Below, piece after piece: positions 34,190 to 45,840 of a stretch of DNA of 64,000 nucleotides. The position numbers and the translations under genes are program-made. The stretch spans positions 1,428,501-1,492,500 of the forward strand of contig CATNEN010000009.1 in assembly GCA_950097015.1 (NCBI GenBank). Direction: 5' to 3'. The notes under the pieces were generated by a model, which saw only the letters and a program-made list of their open reading frames with translations, ran no database searches and had not been told where the DNA came from. The first letter of the stretch is position 1; every line of letters begins with the position of its first letter. This DNA is from Macrostomum hystrix (lineage: Eukaryota > Platyhelminthes > Macrostomidae).

Positions 34190-37077
34190 ACACAGCTGAA
34201 CACAGTCTCCGATGCGTCACTCATTCTCCAGAAATGGTAGTCTAACACAGCTGAACACAGTCTCCGATGCGTCACTCATTCTCCAGAAATGGTAGTCTAA
34301 CACAGCTGTACACAGTCTCCGATGCGTCACTCATTCTCCAGAAATGGTAGTCTAACACAGCTGTACACAGTCTCCGATGCGTCACTCATTCTCCAGAAAT
34401 GGTAGTCTAACACAGCTGTACACAGTCTCCGATGCGTCACTCATTCTCCAGAAATGGTAGTCTAACACAGCTGTACACAGTCTCCGATGCGTCACTCATT
34501 CTCCAGAAATGGTAGTCTAACACAGCTGTACACAGTCTCTGATGCGTCACTCATTCTCCAGAAATGGTAGTCTAACACAGCTGTACACAGTCTCTGATGC
34601 GTCACTCATTCTCCAGAAATGGTAGTCTAACACAGCTGTACACAGTCTCCGATGCATCACTCATTCTCCAGAAATGGTAGTCTAACACAGCTGTACACAG
34701 TCTCCGATGCGTCACTCATTCTCCAGAAATGGTAGTCTAACACAGCTGTACACAGTCTCCGATGCATCACTCATTCTCCAGAAATGGTAGTCTAACACAG
34801 CTGTACACAGTCTCCGATGCGTCACTTATTCTCCAGAAATGGTAGTCTAACACAGCTGTACACAGTCTCCGATGCGTCACTCATTCTCCAGAAATGGTAG
34901 TCTAACACAGCTGTACACAGTCTCTGATGCGTCACTCATTCTCCAGAAATGGTAGTCTAACACAGCTGTACACAGTCTCCGATGCATCACTCATTCTCCA
35001 GAAATGGTAGTCTAACACAGCTGTACACAGTCTCCGATGCGTCACTCATTCTCCAGAAATGGTAGTCTAACACAGCTGTACACAGTCTCTGATGCGTCAC
35101 TCATTCTCCAGAAATGGTAGTCTAACACAGCTGTACACAGTCTCCGATGCGTCACTCATTCTCCAGAAATGGTAGTCTAACACAGCTGTACACAGTCTCC
35201 GATGCGTCACTCATTCTCCAGAAATGGTAGTCTAACACAGCTGTACACAGTCTCTAATGCGTCACTCATTCACCAGAAATGGTAGTCTAACACAGCTGTA
35301 CACAGTCTCCGATGCGTCACTCATTCTCCAGAAATGGTAGTCTAACACAGCTGTACACAGTCTCCGATGCATCACTCATTCTCCAGAAATGGTAGTCTAA
35401 CACAGCTGTACACAGTCTCTGATGCGTCACTCATTCTCCAGAAATGGTAGTCTAACACAGCTGTACACAGTCTCCGATGCGTCACTCATTCTCCAGAAAT
35501 GGTAGTCTAACACAGCTGTACACAGTCTCCGATGCGTCACTCATTCTCCAGAAATGGTAGTCTAACACAGCTGTACACAGTCTCCGATGCGTCACTCATT
35601 CTCCAGAAATGGTAGTCTAACACAGCTGTACACAGTCTCTGATGCGTCACTCATTCTCCAGAAATGGTAGTCTAACACAGCTGTACACAGTCTCCGATGC
35701 GTCACTCATTCTCCAGAAATGGTAGTCTAACACAGCTGTACACAGTCTCTGATGCGTCACTCATTCTCCAGAAATGGTAGTCTAACACAGCTGTACACAG
35801 TCTCTGATGCGTCACTCATTCTCCAGAAATGGTAGTCTAACACAGCTGTACACAGTCTCCGATGCGTCACTCATTCTCCAGAAATGGTAGTCTAACACAG
35901 CTGTACACAGTCTCCGATGCGTCACTCATTCTCCAGAAATGGTAGTCTAACACAGCTGTACACAGTCTCCGATGCATCACTCATTCTCCAGAAATGGTAG
36001 TCTAACACAGCTGAACACAGTCTCCGATGCGTCACTCATTCTCCAGAAATGGTAGTCTAACACAGCTGTACACAGTCTCCGATGCGTCACTCATTCTCCA
36101 GAAATGGTAGTCTAACACAGCTGTACACAGTCTCCGATGCATCACTCATTCTCCAGAAATGGTAGTCTAACACAGCTGTACACAGTCTCCGATGCGTCAC
36201 TCATTCTCCAGAAATGGTAGTCTAACACAGCTGTACACAGTCTCTGATGCGTCACTCATTCTCCAGAAATGGTAGTCTAACACAGCTGTACACAGTCTCC
36301 GATGCATCACTCATTCTCCAGAAATGGTAGTCTAACACAGCTGTACACAGTCTCTGATGCGTCACTCATTCTCCAGAAATGGTAGTCTAACACAGCTGTA
36401 CACAGTCTCCGATGCGTCACTCATTCTCCAGAAATGGTAGTCTAACACAGCTGTACACAGTCTCCGATGCGTCACTCATTCTCCAGAAATGGTAGTCTAA
36501 CACAGCTGTACACAGTCTCCGATGCATCACTCATTCTCCAGAAATGGTAGTCTAACACAGCTGTACACAGTCTCCGATGCGTCACTCATTCTCCAGAAAT
36601 GGTAGTCTAACACAGCTGAACACAGTCTCCGATGCGTCACTCATTCTCCAGAAATGGTAGTCTAACACAGCTGTACACAGTCTCCGATGCGTCACTCATT
36701 CTCCAGAAATGGTAGTCTAACACAGCTGTACACAGTCTCCGATGCATCACTCATTCTCCAGAAATGGTAGTCTAACACAGCTGTACACAGTCTCCGATGC
36801 GTCACTCATTCTCCAGAAATGGTAGTCTAACACAGCTGTACACAGTCTCTGATGCGTCACTCATTCTCCAGAAATGGTAGTCTAACACAGCTGTACACAG
36901 TCTCTGATGCGTCACTCATTCTCCAGAAATGGTAGTCTAACACAGCTGTACACAGTCTCCGATGCGTCACTCATTCTCCAGAAATGGTAGTCTAACACAG
37001 CTGTACACAGTCTCCGATGCGTCACTCATTCTCCAGAAATGGTAGTCTAACACAGCTGTACACAGTCTCCGATGCGC
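34190..37077. repeat. 55-bp satellite-like array, about 52 copies
   Basis: The longest array in the window and very uniform. The 55-bp unit contains CTCCAGAAATGGTAGTCTAA, CACAGCTGTACACAGTCTCC and GATGCGTCACTCATT. Variation is mostly single sites: CTCCGATG/CTCTGATG, GCGTCAC/GCATCAC, CTGTAC/CTGAAC, and these variants recur in patterned order. No stop-free frame runs through it. Confidence 0.97.
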
Positions 37078-37815
37078 CGCCTATCATTCAGTAATGGGTT
37101 GCAGTTGTTACTTGCGTAGAAATCATTCCTGAAATGAGTCATTGCTGAGCAGTAAAATCTCGGCAGTCTAGTAAATGATAAGCGATCCATTCGTACTAAT
37201 CAGCTCATCAGCCTTGCGAGCCTGACGGGACCCGCTCGGGTATCTGTAGGGATCGATGCCTGCGGATGAGGTCAGGCGTGCTGGGTGGGATCAAAGAGAT
37301 GGCATATCCGTGACACAAAGCTCTCCTTTAGCCAGGAGTTTCTGCAGCCTGAACTGAGTGGAAACACGCGCGCTCGATTTCGCATCGCGCGCAACATTTC
37401 CCGGGATTCGGACAGAGCGCTTAACACTACTACTCAGTAGCGAGTTCGAATAAATTTTGCGGAATTTGTGAAATCTCTCGAGATAGCATTTGCACTTTAG
37501 GCTTGAAGCACGGAGGTCAAAGTGAATCAACAAAATATACTCGCAATTAAGCTTGCTTTTCTATTGAATCCCAAATGTGAACACAAAACATTTTATACTG
37601 AAGTACAACTATAATTCAGTGTGCCAGCCAACGGCTTTTCGAGTCAAATTACGCTAGTAAATGATTCAGAAAACATCTGAAAAATCTGGAGTCAGTATTT
37701 AAAACTGCGATCACCAATACTGGTAAACGGCATTGTTGTAAACTAAAATTACCTTCACCGAAAACTTGTTTAAAGTTAACGTCCTTTTACAGACTTACCA
37801 ATATTTTCCTGATGA
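37078..37815. other. unique spacer
   Basis: Unique sequence, A+T-rich to the right. No gene seen. Confidence 0.35.
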
Positions 37816-37824
37816 ATTCCTAAT

Positions 37825-38142
37825 TATTAAAAAAATTATCAATCTCAGTAATTGATTACACAATCGGGTCAATTGTGCAGCCGACAGCACAGCCGCAGCT
37901 CTTGCGCGGCGCATCTGAAAGTTCAGTCCATGGACTGGGGGACGCCACACCCACCCTGTATTACCCCTGCTAATGCTTGTACCCATTTAACAGCTGCGTG
38001 AGCTGAACCACTGCGCAGAGTTAAGTTTCTCGCTAAAGGATACAAATTGTTCCAGTGGAGTCGAAAATCGAACCTCCGACATTCAAGCCGTGAGTCCGAT
38101 GCTCAAACCAGTAGGCTACAACCCAGAGTCCTATTCCTATTC
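37825..38142 (-). mobile_element. tRNA-derived SINE (second family), minus strand
   Basis: Read on the minus strand, the head is tRNA-like: A box TAGCCTACTGG (38118-38108) and B box GGTTCGATTTT (38074-38064), with GAGCATCGGACTCACGGCTT between them. The body includes CAGCTGTTAAATGGGTACAA and AGGGGTAATACAGGG. A 9-bp word ATTCCTAAT lies on both sides (37816-37824 and 38143-38151) and is the probable target duplication, giving a 318-bp element. The head differs from the SINE near 11.1 kb, so these are separate families. Confidence 0.75.
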
Positions 38143-38359
38143 ATTCCTAATCATATTATAAGTTCTATGAAGAGCAACATCACCACTACTACCATCACCC
38201 AGTTCACACACTCTTGTTAGTGTTATATGGTGCAGCTCTGATGTTGGCTAACACCAAACTGCTGAATAGTGAAGTCCTGCTGCATCATTCCTCCCAACAG
38301 ATTGTTCTCTGCTTCGGCAAGTCAGCAGCGGCAGCGCCACAAGCTTACTGATAATTAAG

Positions 38360-39342
38360 CCTACAGATGATGGCCAATGCGACATCCTGAGACTGACCAG
38401 AGAGCGCAGGACCCTGAGACAGATGATGGCCCATGCGACATCCTGAGACTGACCAGAGAGCGCAGGACCCCGAGCAGCCTACAGATGATGGCCCATGCGA
38501 CATCCTGAGACTGACCAGAGAGCGCAGGACCCCGAGACAGATGATGGCCCATGCGACATCCTGAGACTGACCAGAGAGCGCAGGACCCCGAGACAGATGA
38601 TGGCCCATGCGACATCCTGAGACTGACCAGAGAGCGCTGGACCCCGAGCAGCCTACAGATGATGGCCCATGCGACATCCTGAGACTGACCAGAGAGCGCA
38701 GGACCCCGAGACAGATGATGGCCCATGCGACATCCTGAGACTGACCAGAGAGCGCAGGACCCCGAGACAGATGATGGCCCATGCGACATCCTGAGACTGA
38801 CCAGAGAGCGCAGGACCCCGAGACAGATGATGGCCCATGCGACATCCTGAGACTGACCAGAGAGCGCAGGACCCCGAGACAGATGATGGCCCATGCGACA
38901 TCCTGAGACTGACCAGAGAGCGCAGGACCCCGAGACAGATGATGGCCCATGCGACATCCTGAGACTGACCAGAGAGCGCTGGACCCCGAGCAGCCTACAG
39001 ATGATGGCCCATGCGACATCCTGAGACTGACCAGAGAGCGCAGGACCCCGAGACAGATGATGGCCCATGCGACATCCTGAGACTGACCAGAGAGCGCAGG
39101 ACCCCGAGACAGATGATGGCCCATGCGACATCCTGAGACTGACCAGAGAGCGCAGGACCCCGAGACAGATGATGGCCCATGCGACATCCTGAGACTGACC
39201 AGAGAGCGCTGGACCCCGAGCAGCCTACAGATGATGGCCCATGCGACATCCTGAGACTGACCAGAGAGCGCAGGACCCCGAGACAGATGATGACCCATGC
39301 GACATCCTGAGACTGACCAGAGAGCGCAGGACCCCGAGCAGT
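38360..39342. repeat. 56/62-bp minisatellite
   Basis: About 17 copies. The 56-bp unit holds CAGATGATGGCCCATGCGAC and GACTGACCAGAGAGCGCAGG; every few copies a 62-bp variant carries an extra CAGCCT, giving a loose higher-order pattern. The 344- and 256-residue minus-strand frames are read-through. Confidence 0.95.
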
Positions 39343-39764
39343 GCTGGTTGAGCGCGTTGCAATGTCTCGATGTTGCCACAGAAGCTCGGCTGATGGCACT
39401 GAGCGAATCTCGAAACTCACGACGCGTCTGGCTCTCCGAGCTCGAGTCGGACAGGTGGCGTTTTGGGCTTGCAACTCGATTGTCCTTGAAGAATTTTGAA
39501 CAGCCTTAGTGTTCTCAGAGAGATTCACAGCGGTTCTCCATGCTTTTTCGACAAAGCGCTGAAGTCTGTCATGGTTTCCGGCCATTGCAGAATCTCGCGG
39601 CGGTCCCAACTTGCTTGGATCTAAAGCGGATCTTTGGTCACTGTTACTAGGTCTTATAGGGGATTATACTTCTTAGAAAATGTGCTTGAGTGCTGATACT
39701 GTACTTTCATGAAGGATTGCATGACTTGTCGAAAGGGCCTTGCCATGCCATGCCTTGCCTTCCC

Positions 39765-40125
39765 AGACCAGACCAGACCAGACCAGACCAGACCAGACCA
39801 GACCAGACCAGACCAGACCAAGACCAGACCAGACCAGACCAGACCAGACCAGACCAGACCAGACCAGACCAAGACCAGACCAGACCAGACCAGACCAGAC
39901 CAGACCAGACCAGACCAGGCCAGACCAGGCCAGACCAGACCAGGCCAGACCAGACCAGACCAGACCAGGCCAGACCAGACCAGACCAGACCAGACCAGAC
40001 CAGACCAGACCAGACCAGACCAGACCAGACCAGACCAGACCAGACCAGACCAGACCAGACCAGACCAGGCCAGACCAGACCAGACCAGGCCAGACCAGAC
40101 CAGACCAGGCCAGACCAGGCCAGAA
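39765..40125. repeat. (CCAGA)n pentanucleotide array
   Basis: About 72 pentamers CCAGA, with scattered CCAGG and a few CAAGACC interruptions. Open in every frame on both strands. G appears mostly on one strand, C on the other. Confidence 0.97.
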
Positions 40126-40689
40126 AAAGTTTGCCGAATTCAAAAGTACAACCACAACATTACCACACAACTCGATCGATACGTCTTTGAAGCCACCTGG
40201 AATTTTCCCTGCCAATTACTATGTGGATTTCATTGCGGAGTCCCAGGTGAGGATTTTCTCCGCTTCGATTTAGCCGCGCCGGACAAGTCCACAGCTGAAG
40301 GCTCCTCACCCAGAAGATCCCCACATAGTCGGGTGGCGAAATCCCCAGAGCCAAGATCTGTTTGGACACGGCCGGCATCCAGAAGCAAATAATCCCCAAT
40401 CAATAAATGCCACTTCCTCTAACTTGCCTTCCCCCGCAGAGGGACACTCTCCCCAATACAGGAAATGGAAGTGAGCACAGCCTTGGGAACGTCCTGACTC
40501 CTTCCTGATCACGGCAGGAAAAACAGCGGCTGATCCCTGTGGGATTTCGGAAACTCATATACATTCACTTTAATTAGTCTTCCTCTGAGTTTTCTTCCTT
40601 CAATTTTTTTTCTATGCATTTTCTTAAACGAGACACATTGAATGAGCGATTGTGCGAGTCAATTTGTAGATTTATTCGAAGAATAGGGA
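40126..40689. other. unique spacer
   Basis: Unique sequence with no recognisable feature. Confidence 0.35.
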
Positions 40690-41160
40690 AGCTGTTGGTC
40701 TCCAGGGGAAGCTGAGAGGTCTCTAGGGGAAGCTGAGAGGTCTCTAGGGGAAGTCGTGAGGTCTCTAGGGGAAGCTGTAGATCCCTATGGGAAGCTGTAG
40801 ATCTCTATGGGAAGCTGCAGGTCTCACAAAAAAGTTGTGTGGTCTCTATGGGAAGCTTCGGGTCTCTAGGGGAAGTTGTGTGGTCTCTATGGGAAGCTGC
40901 AGGTCTCTAGGGGGAAGTTGTGTGGTCTCTATGGGAAGCTTCGGGTCTCTAGGGGAAGTTGTGTGGTCTCTATGGGAAGTTGTGAGGTCTCTAGGGGGAA
41001 GTTGTGTGGTCTCTATGGGAAGCTTCGGGTCTCTAGGGGAAGTTGTGTGGTCTCTATGGGAAGCTACAGGTCTCCAGGGGAAGCTGAGAGGTCTCTAGGG
41101 GAAGTTGGGAGGACTCTATGGGAAGCTGCGAGGTCTCTAGGGAAATTTTAGGTCTTTAGG
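40690..41160. repeat. about 20-bp minisatellite (GGTCTCTAGGGGAAGTTGTG)
   Basis: About 24 copies of a 19-21-bp unit, alternating GGTCTCTATGGGAAGCT and GGTCTCTAGGGGAAGTT halves. To the right, up to about 41440, copies decay into TTTCTAGGAAA-type words. Confidence 0.92.
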
Positions 41161-41440
41161 GCAATGTGGGGTTTCTAGGGAAATTGTGAGGTCTTTAAGG
41201 TTAGCTGTCTGTTTTTTGGGGAAGAAGTAGCATTGTTTAGTTTCTAGGAAAGAATGTGTCTTGGGAAAGAATTAACTTCTTGAAAAAACATCAAGATTTT
41301 CTTAAAAAGAGATTCATTTTTTGAAAGAGGTAGTGTTTCTCAGAAGCAAAAAAGTTTCTAGGAAAAATGCTGATTTCTAGGAGGGAGTCGGGTTTCTAGA
41401 AAAAGCACAATTTTTAAAGATGTAAGATGTGGGTTTCTAC

Positions 41441-42044
41441 GTAGAGCACTAAAAGTACATATGACTAAGCGGACAAGCTCTTCTCTTATTTTTGCCTGAC
41501 TGCGGCCGGACCCTTAGCATCAGTAAATTAGCATACAGAAGAATGCACTTATTACACAATACCACTCACTATAGATCGATATCTGGGGCGCATTGCACAT
41601 CGATCAACCTGTGCTGATTGACCATTGCTGACCTGACGGGCCGCATCCTGTCGCTGAGATTACAAAGATCGGGAGAATGGGGTTGTGAGAGCATTGTGCA
41701 CGCCCGCAGTGAATTGTTCTGATCAGTGTTGTTAGTGCTTAGCTGCAGCTTTTGAGGACTACAGATATTATTCGAGGATGTGATCAGTAACATGCGCCGG
41801 GGCTTATCATGTTTTTTAAATCCAGCAGATCTTCAGAAATATATATAACAATATAATGGAATCCCTAGTTGACGGTTGAGACTTAAATTTGTGCCTCAGA
41901 GAACGTCATTCGTGTCCCCTAGGCACAGTGCCCTTGCTTGACTAATTTGCACTGCAGCTCGGCAACTGCAACGTCTGTCTACAGAATACAGAGCCTGTCT
42001 ACAGACTTTCGTTCTAAAATTAGAAACTTCCGCAGTTTGGGTCT
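41441..42044. other. unique spacer
   Basis: Unique sequence; no coding or RNA feature recognised. Confidence 0.35.
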
Positions 42045-43330
42045 CCAAATCTGTGTGTGTAGGCTTTGGGCACATGTACATTGATTCCGAAAGTTGCAAC
42101 CTTGGGGGTGATAGTTTATCATAGAAAATTCTTTCCCCCTTAGACCTGTGCTCTATGTGTAGGCTTTGCGCACATGTACATTGATTCCGAAAGTTGCAAC
42201 CTTGGGGGTGATAGTTTATAATAGAAAATTCTTTCCCCCTTAGACCTGTGCTCTATGTGTAGGCTTTGCGCACATGTACATTGATTCCGAAAGTTGCAAC
42301 CTTGGGGGTGATAGTTTATAATAGAAAATTCTTTCCCCCTTAGACCTGTGCTCTATGTGTAGGCTTTGCGCACATGTACATTGATTCCGAAAGTTGCAAC
42401 CTTGGGGGTGATAGTTTATAATAGAAAATTCTTTCCCCCTTAGACCTGTGCTCTATGTGTAGGCTTTGCGCACATGTACATTGATTCCGAAAGTTGCAAC
42501 CTTGGGGGTGATAGTTTATAATAGAAAATTCTTTCCCCCTTAGACCTGTGCTCTATGTGTAGGCTTTGCGCACATGTACATTGATTCCGAAAGTTGCAAC
42601 CTTGGGGGTGATAGTTTATAATAGAAAATTCTTTCCCCCTTAGACCTGTGCTCTATGTGTAGGCTTTGCGCACATGTACATTGATTCCGAAAGTTGCAAC
42701 CTTGGGGGTGCTAGTTTATAATAGAAAATTCTTTCCCCCTTAGACCTATGCTCTGTGTGTAGGCTTTGCGCACATGTACATTGATTCCGACAGTTGCGAT
42801 CTTGAAAGTTCTCTCCCCCTCGGACCTCCGCTATCCTCCATATGTAGGCTTTTGGCTCGTGTACATAGATTCCGACAGGGAACGACCTTGGGGGCGCTTG
42901 TTTATAATAGAAAGTTTTTTCCCCCTTAGACCTATCCTCTATGTGTAGGCTTTGCGCACATGTACATTGATTCCGAAAGTTGCGACCTTGAAAGTTCTCT
43001 CCCCCTCGGACCTCCGCTATCCTCCATATGTAGGCTTTTGGCTCGTGTACATAGATTCCGACAGGGAACGACCTTGGGGGCGCTTGTTTATAATAGAAAG
43101 TTTTTTCCCCCTTAGACCTATCCTCTATGTGTAGGCTTTGCGCACATGTACATTGATTCCGAAAGTTGCGACCTTGAAAGTTCTCTCCCCCTTGGACCTC
43201 CTCGATCCTCCATCTATAGGCTTTGGGCAAGTACATTCATTCCGAGAGTTGCGACCTTGGGGCGCTTGTTTATAATATAAAGTTCTCTCCCCCTTAGACC
43301 TTAACCTCCATATCTAGGCTTTGGGCTGAT
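42045..43330. repeat. 100-bp array passing into a 186-bp higher-order array
   Basis: The left part (to about 42760) is seven near-identical 100-bp copies containing GTAGGCTTTGCGCACATGTA and TTCCCCCTTAGACCTGTGCT. The right part is built of diverged 93-bp halves in 186-bp pairs (repeats at about 42766 and 42952). A 198-residue minus-strand frame spans the right part; it repeats a 62-residue block and is probably not a protein. Confidence 0.93.
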
Positions 43331-44039
43331 GTACATTCTAGCACTTTTAATTCTAGAAGCTGTTATCTTTGTTTGTCTTGCAAAAGCAAAAAGTTACAAG
43401 TTTTAATTTTTTCGAGTTCATAAGATCGCTAATTCTAGTAAAAATAACAAGTCGTTAATTAGATCCTCTTTTGTTCCTACCTTGTGCTGATTTTTTCTGC
43501 GTACATATGTTGCGTACAATTGTGCCTATGGAGAAGCTAAAAATAGCAGCCAATAAAAAGGAAGCGACGATTTTGCGCCTAAAATTTTGTTAGGCTAGTC
43601 CCACAGAGACCACAGTGCTAATGGCTCGTTCAGCCAAAACACAAAAAATGACTTCCTCAATAATTGGGATGGTAAACGAGAGTTGCAACTGCAAGTCAGT
43701 TCCACGATTCTCAGTCTCAGCTAGCTAATTCTTCGGGACGAATCGAATGGCATTGGATTTCTCATCAGCGGACAGGAGAAACCTAGATTTGCTCCATAAG
43801 AAATAAAAAATATCGACTCAAGATTGGCCTGGATTCAGAATGCCTGACTGCTAATTGCCATCCCCACCTGCTAATAAGGCAGCGACCCAAGGGACTCAAA
43901 GGACACAGAGCACTTTGGGGAATACAGCCGTGATAAAGGATGCTTAAATCCTATGACTCCTGCCTTTAAATGAGACAGATAAGGAATGACAGGCCATTGT
44001 TTCGTAGAAACTGACAAGTTCCAAGAAATGCTGTGACGT
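43331..44039. other. unique spacer
   Basis: Unique sequence; nothing recognised. Confidence 0.35.
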
Positions 44040-44340
44040 TTCTATAAGAAAGTCTAAAAGTTTCTAGGGAAGCTGTGGGGTTTCTAGGAAAGCTTAAGGG
44101 TTTCTAGGAAAGCTTATGGGTTTCTAGGAAAGCTTAGGGGTTTCTAGGAAAGCTTAGGGGTTTCTTGGAAAGCTGTGCACGTGGGGTTTCTAGGAAAGCT
44201 GTGGGGTTTCTAAGAAAGTTGTGAGGTTTCTCGGAAAGCTGTGGGGTTTCTAGGAAAGATATTGGGTTTCTTGGTAAGTTATTTTGTTTCTAGGGAAGAT
44301 GTGGAGTAATTAGGGTAGCTGTGGGGTTTCTATAGAAGTG
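44040..44340. repeat. 20-bp minisatellite (TTTCTAGGAAAGCTGTGGGG)
   Basis: About 15 degenerate copies of the 20-mer. Clearly related to the decayed right edge of the array at 40.7-41.4 kb. Confidence 0.9.
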
Positions 44341-44814
44341 GGATTTCTAAAAAAGCTGTCCATTTCGAAGAAAATTTCAAGGAATTGACGGCTTGCTGTA
44401 AAGTTTCTCAAGAAGCAGATTTTGCGCGCAGCCTGCATGTGTCTGAGCCCTTGCACTTTTGTGAGTTTCTTGCATGACATGGCAGTCACAATTAGCTGTC
44501 CCGACTCCATATTCATCTGCTAAGTCTGTCGAACTAACTAGCTGCATTTTCCAGCTGCAACTCAGGCACCGTCAATTTTGTTTGCCCAGTGCCCGCCAGA
44601 GCTGCGGAGTCACGCTGTTCAAACGAAAACCTTCCAACATCCCGATTCAATCCTGCAGGCCACCCAAATTTATTTTACCAGTGCCGCGAATTTTTCTTAT
44701 TATTAAATTTCCCATATCGGGATCGCGCTGGTCTGGCCCCGATGACAGCTTGTCAATCGAGTCCTCCTAGACCTAGATGTCCTGTTTCCTAGAAAGGCCA
44801 CTTTAGCTTTGGCC

Positions 44815-45345
44815 GTCACTCATCCCTGTTTCTGAGGCCCTGCACTGAAACTGGCTCTAGAAACTCACTCATCCCTGTTTCTGAGGCCCTGCTGAAACTG
44901 GCTCTAGAAACTCACTCATCCCTGTTTCTGAGGCCCTTCTGAAACCGCGAGACAGCGAAACTCACTCATCCCTGTTTCTGAGGCCCTTCTGAAACTGGCC
45001 CTAGAAACTCTCATCCCTGTTTCTGAGGCTGAAACTGGCTCTAGAAACTCACTCATCCCTGTTTCTGAGGCCCTGCTGAAACTGGCCCTAGAAACTCACT
45101 CATCCCTGCTTCTGAGGCCCTGCTGAAACTGGCCCTAGAAACTCACTCATCCCTGTTTCTGAGGCTCTGCTGAAACTGGCCCTAGAAACTCTCATCCCTG
45201 TTTCTGAGGCTCTGCTGAAACTGGCCCTAGAAACTCACTCATCCCTGTTTCTGAGGCCCTGCTGAAACTGGCCCTAGAAACTCACTCATCCCTGTTTCTG
45301 AGGCTCTGCTGAAACTGGCCCTAGAAACTCTCATCCCTGTTTGTC
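44815..45345. repeat. 47-bp minisatellite
   Basis: About 11 copies of a 47-bp unit containing CTCATCCCTGTTTCTGAGGC and GCTGAAACTGGCCCTAGAAA, with deletions in some copies. Confidence 0.93.
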
Positions 45346-45840
45346 CTGGAAACAGGCTCCCCATAAATGTGGCGCTCAGTCGCACTGTCTGTTAGGCTCC
45401 AGCCTTCCTTTCTCATCGATCCGACAGTCGGCCCAACTAGGCTTGCAAATTTTCGTCACCCACCCACGCCAGGTGCGCCTGAATTGTCTCCTACTAGCAG
45501 CAGGAAAAAGAAGAAGCAGAAAAAGATGGACTAGAGAAGCTCGGCAGGGGGAGGGGGCAGAGGAGACAGCGGGAATGAGCTTGGAGTGGGCTGGGGAGAT
45601 GAGCACAGTTTGAGTACTATAACCAGCAGTTGCCCAAACTGACGCGCCGCCTGCGATGGAAATGAGAATTAATTGGGGTCCAAATATTCTCTCCGGCAAG
45701 TGCCCGCTGGTTGGGGCCATCGGGAAGAATGAGGCACTGAGGCAAGGAGAGAAAAGTTTTTGCTTTTTTCCTGCTCCAGCAGAGAGTGAAGCAACTGAGT
45801 TTGAGGAGGTATTTGTGGCCTGGTGTCTTGCAGGACACCA

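Noticed and set aside
34190-37077. CRISPR-like array of regular repeats
   Set aside because: Units are contiguous with no unique spacers; this is a eukaryotic tandem satellite.
38345-39609. 344-, 256- and 204-residue minus frames with GPALSGQSQDVAW repeats
   Set aside because: 56-bp array read-through; the unit shifts frame each copy yet gives the same peptides.
39673-40392. QTRPD- and WSGLV-repeat frames on both strands
   Set aside because: Pentanucleotide array, open in all frames by composition.
42640-43236. 198-residue minus frame with cysteine-containing 62-residue repeats
   Set aside because: It follows a 186-bp higher-order DNA repeat, and the equivalent 100-bp units to the left are not open.
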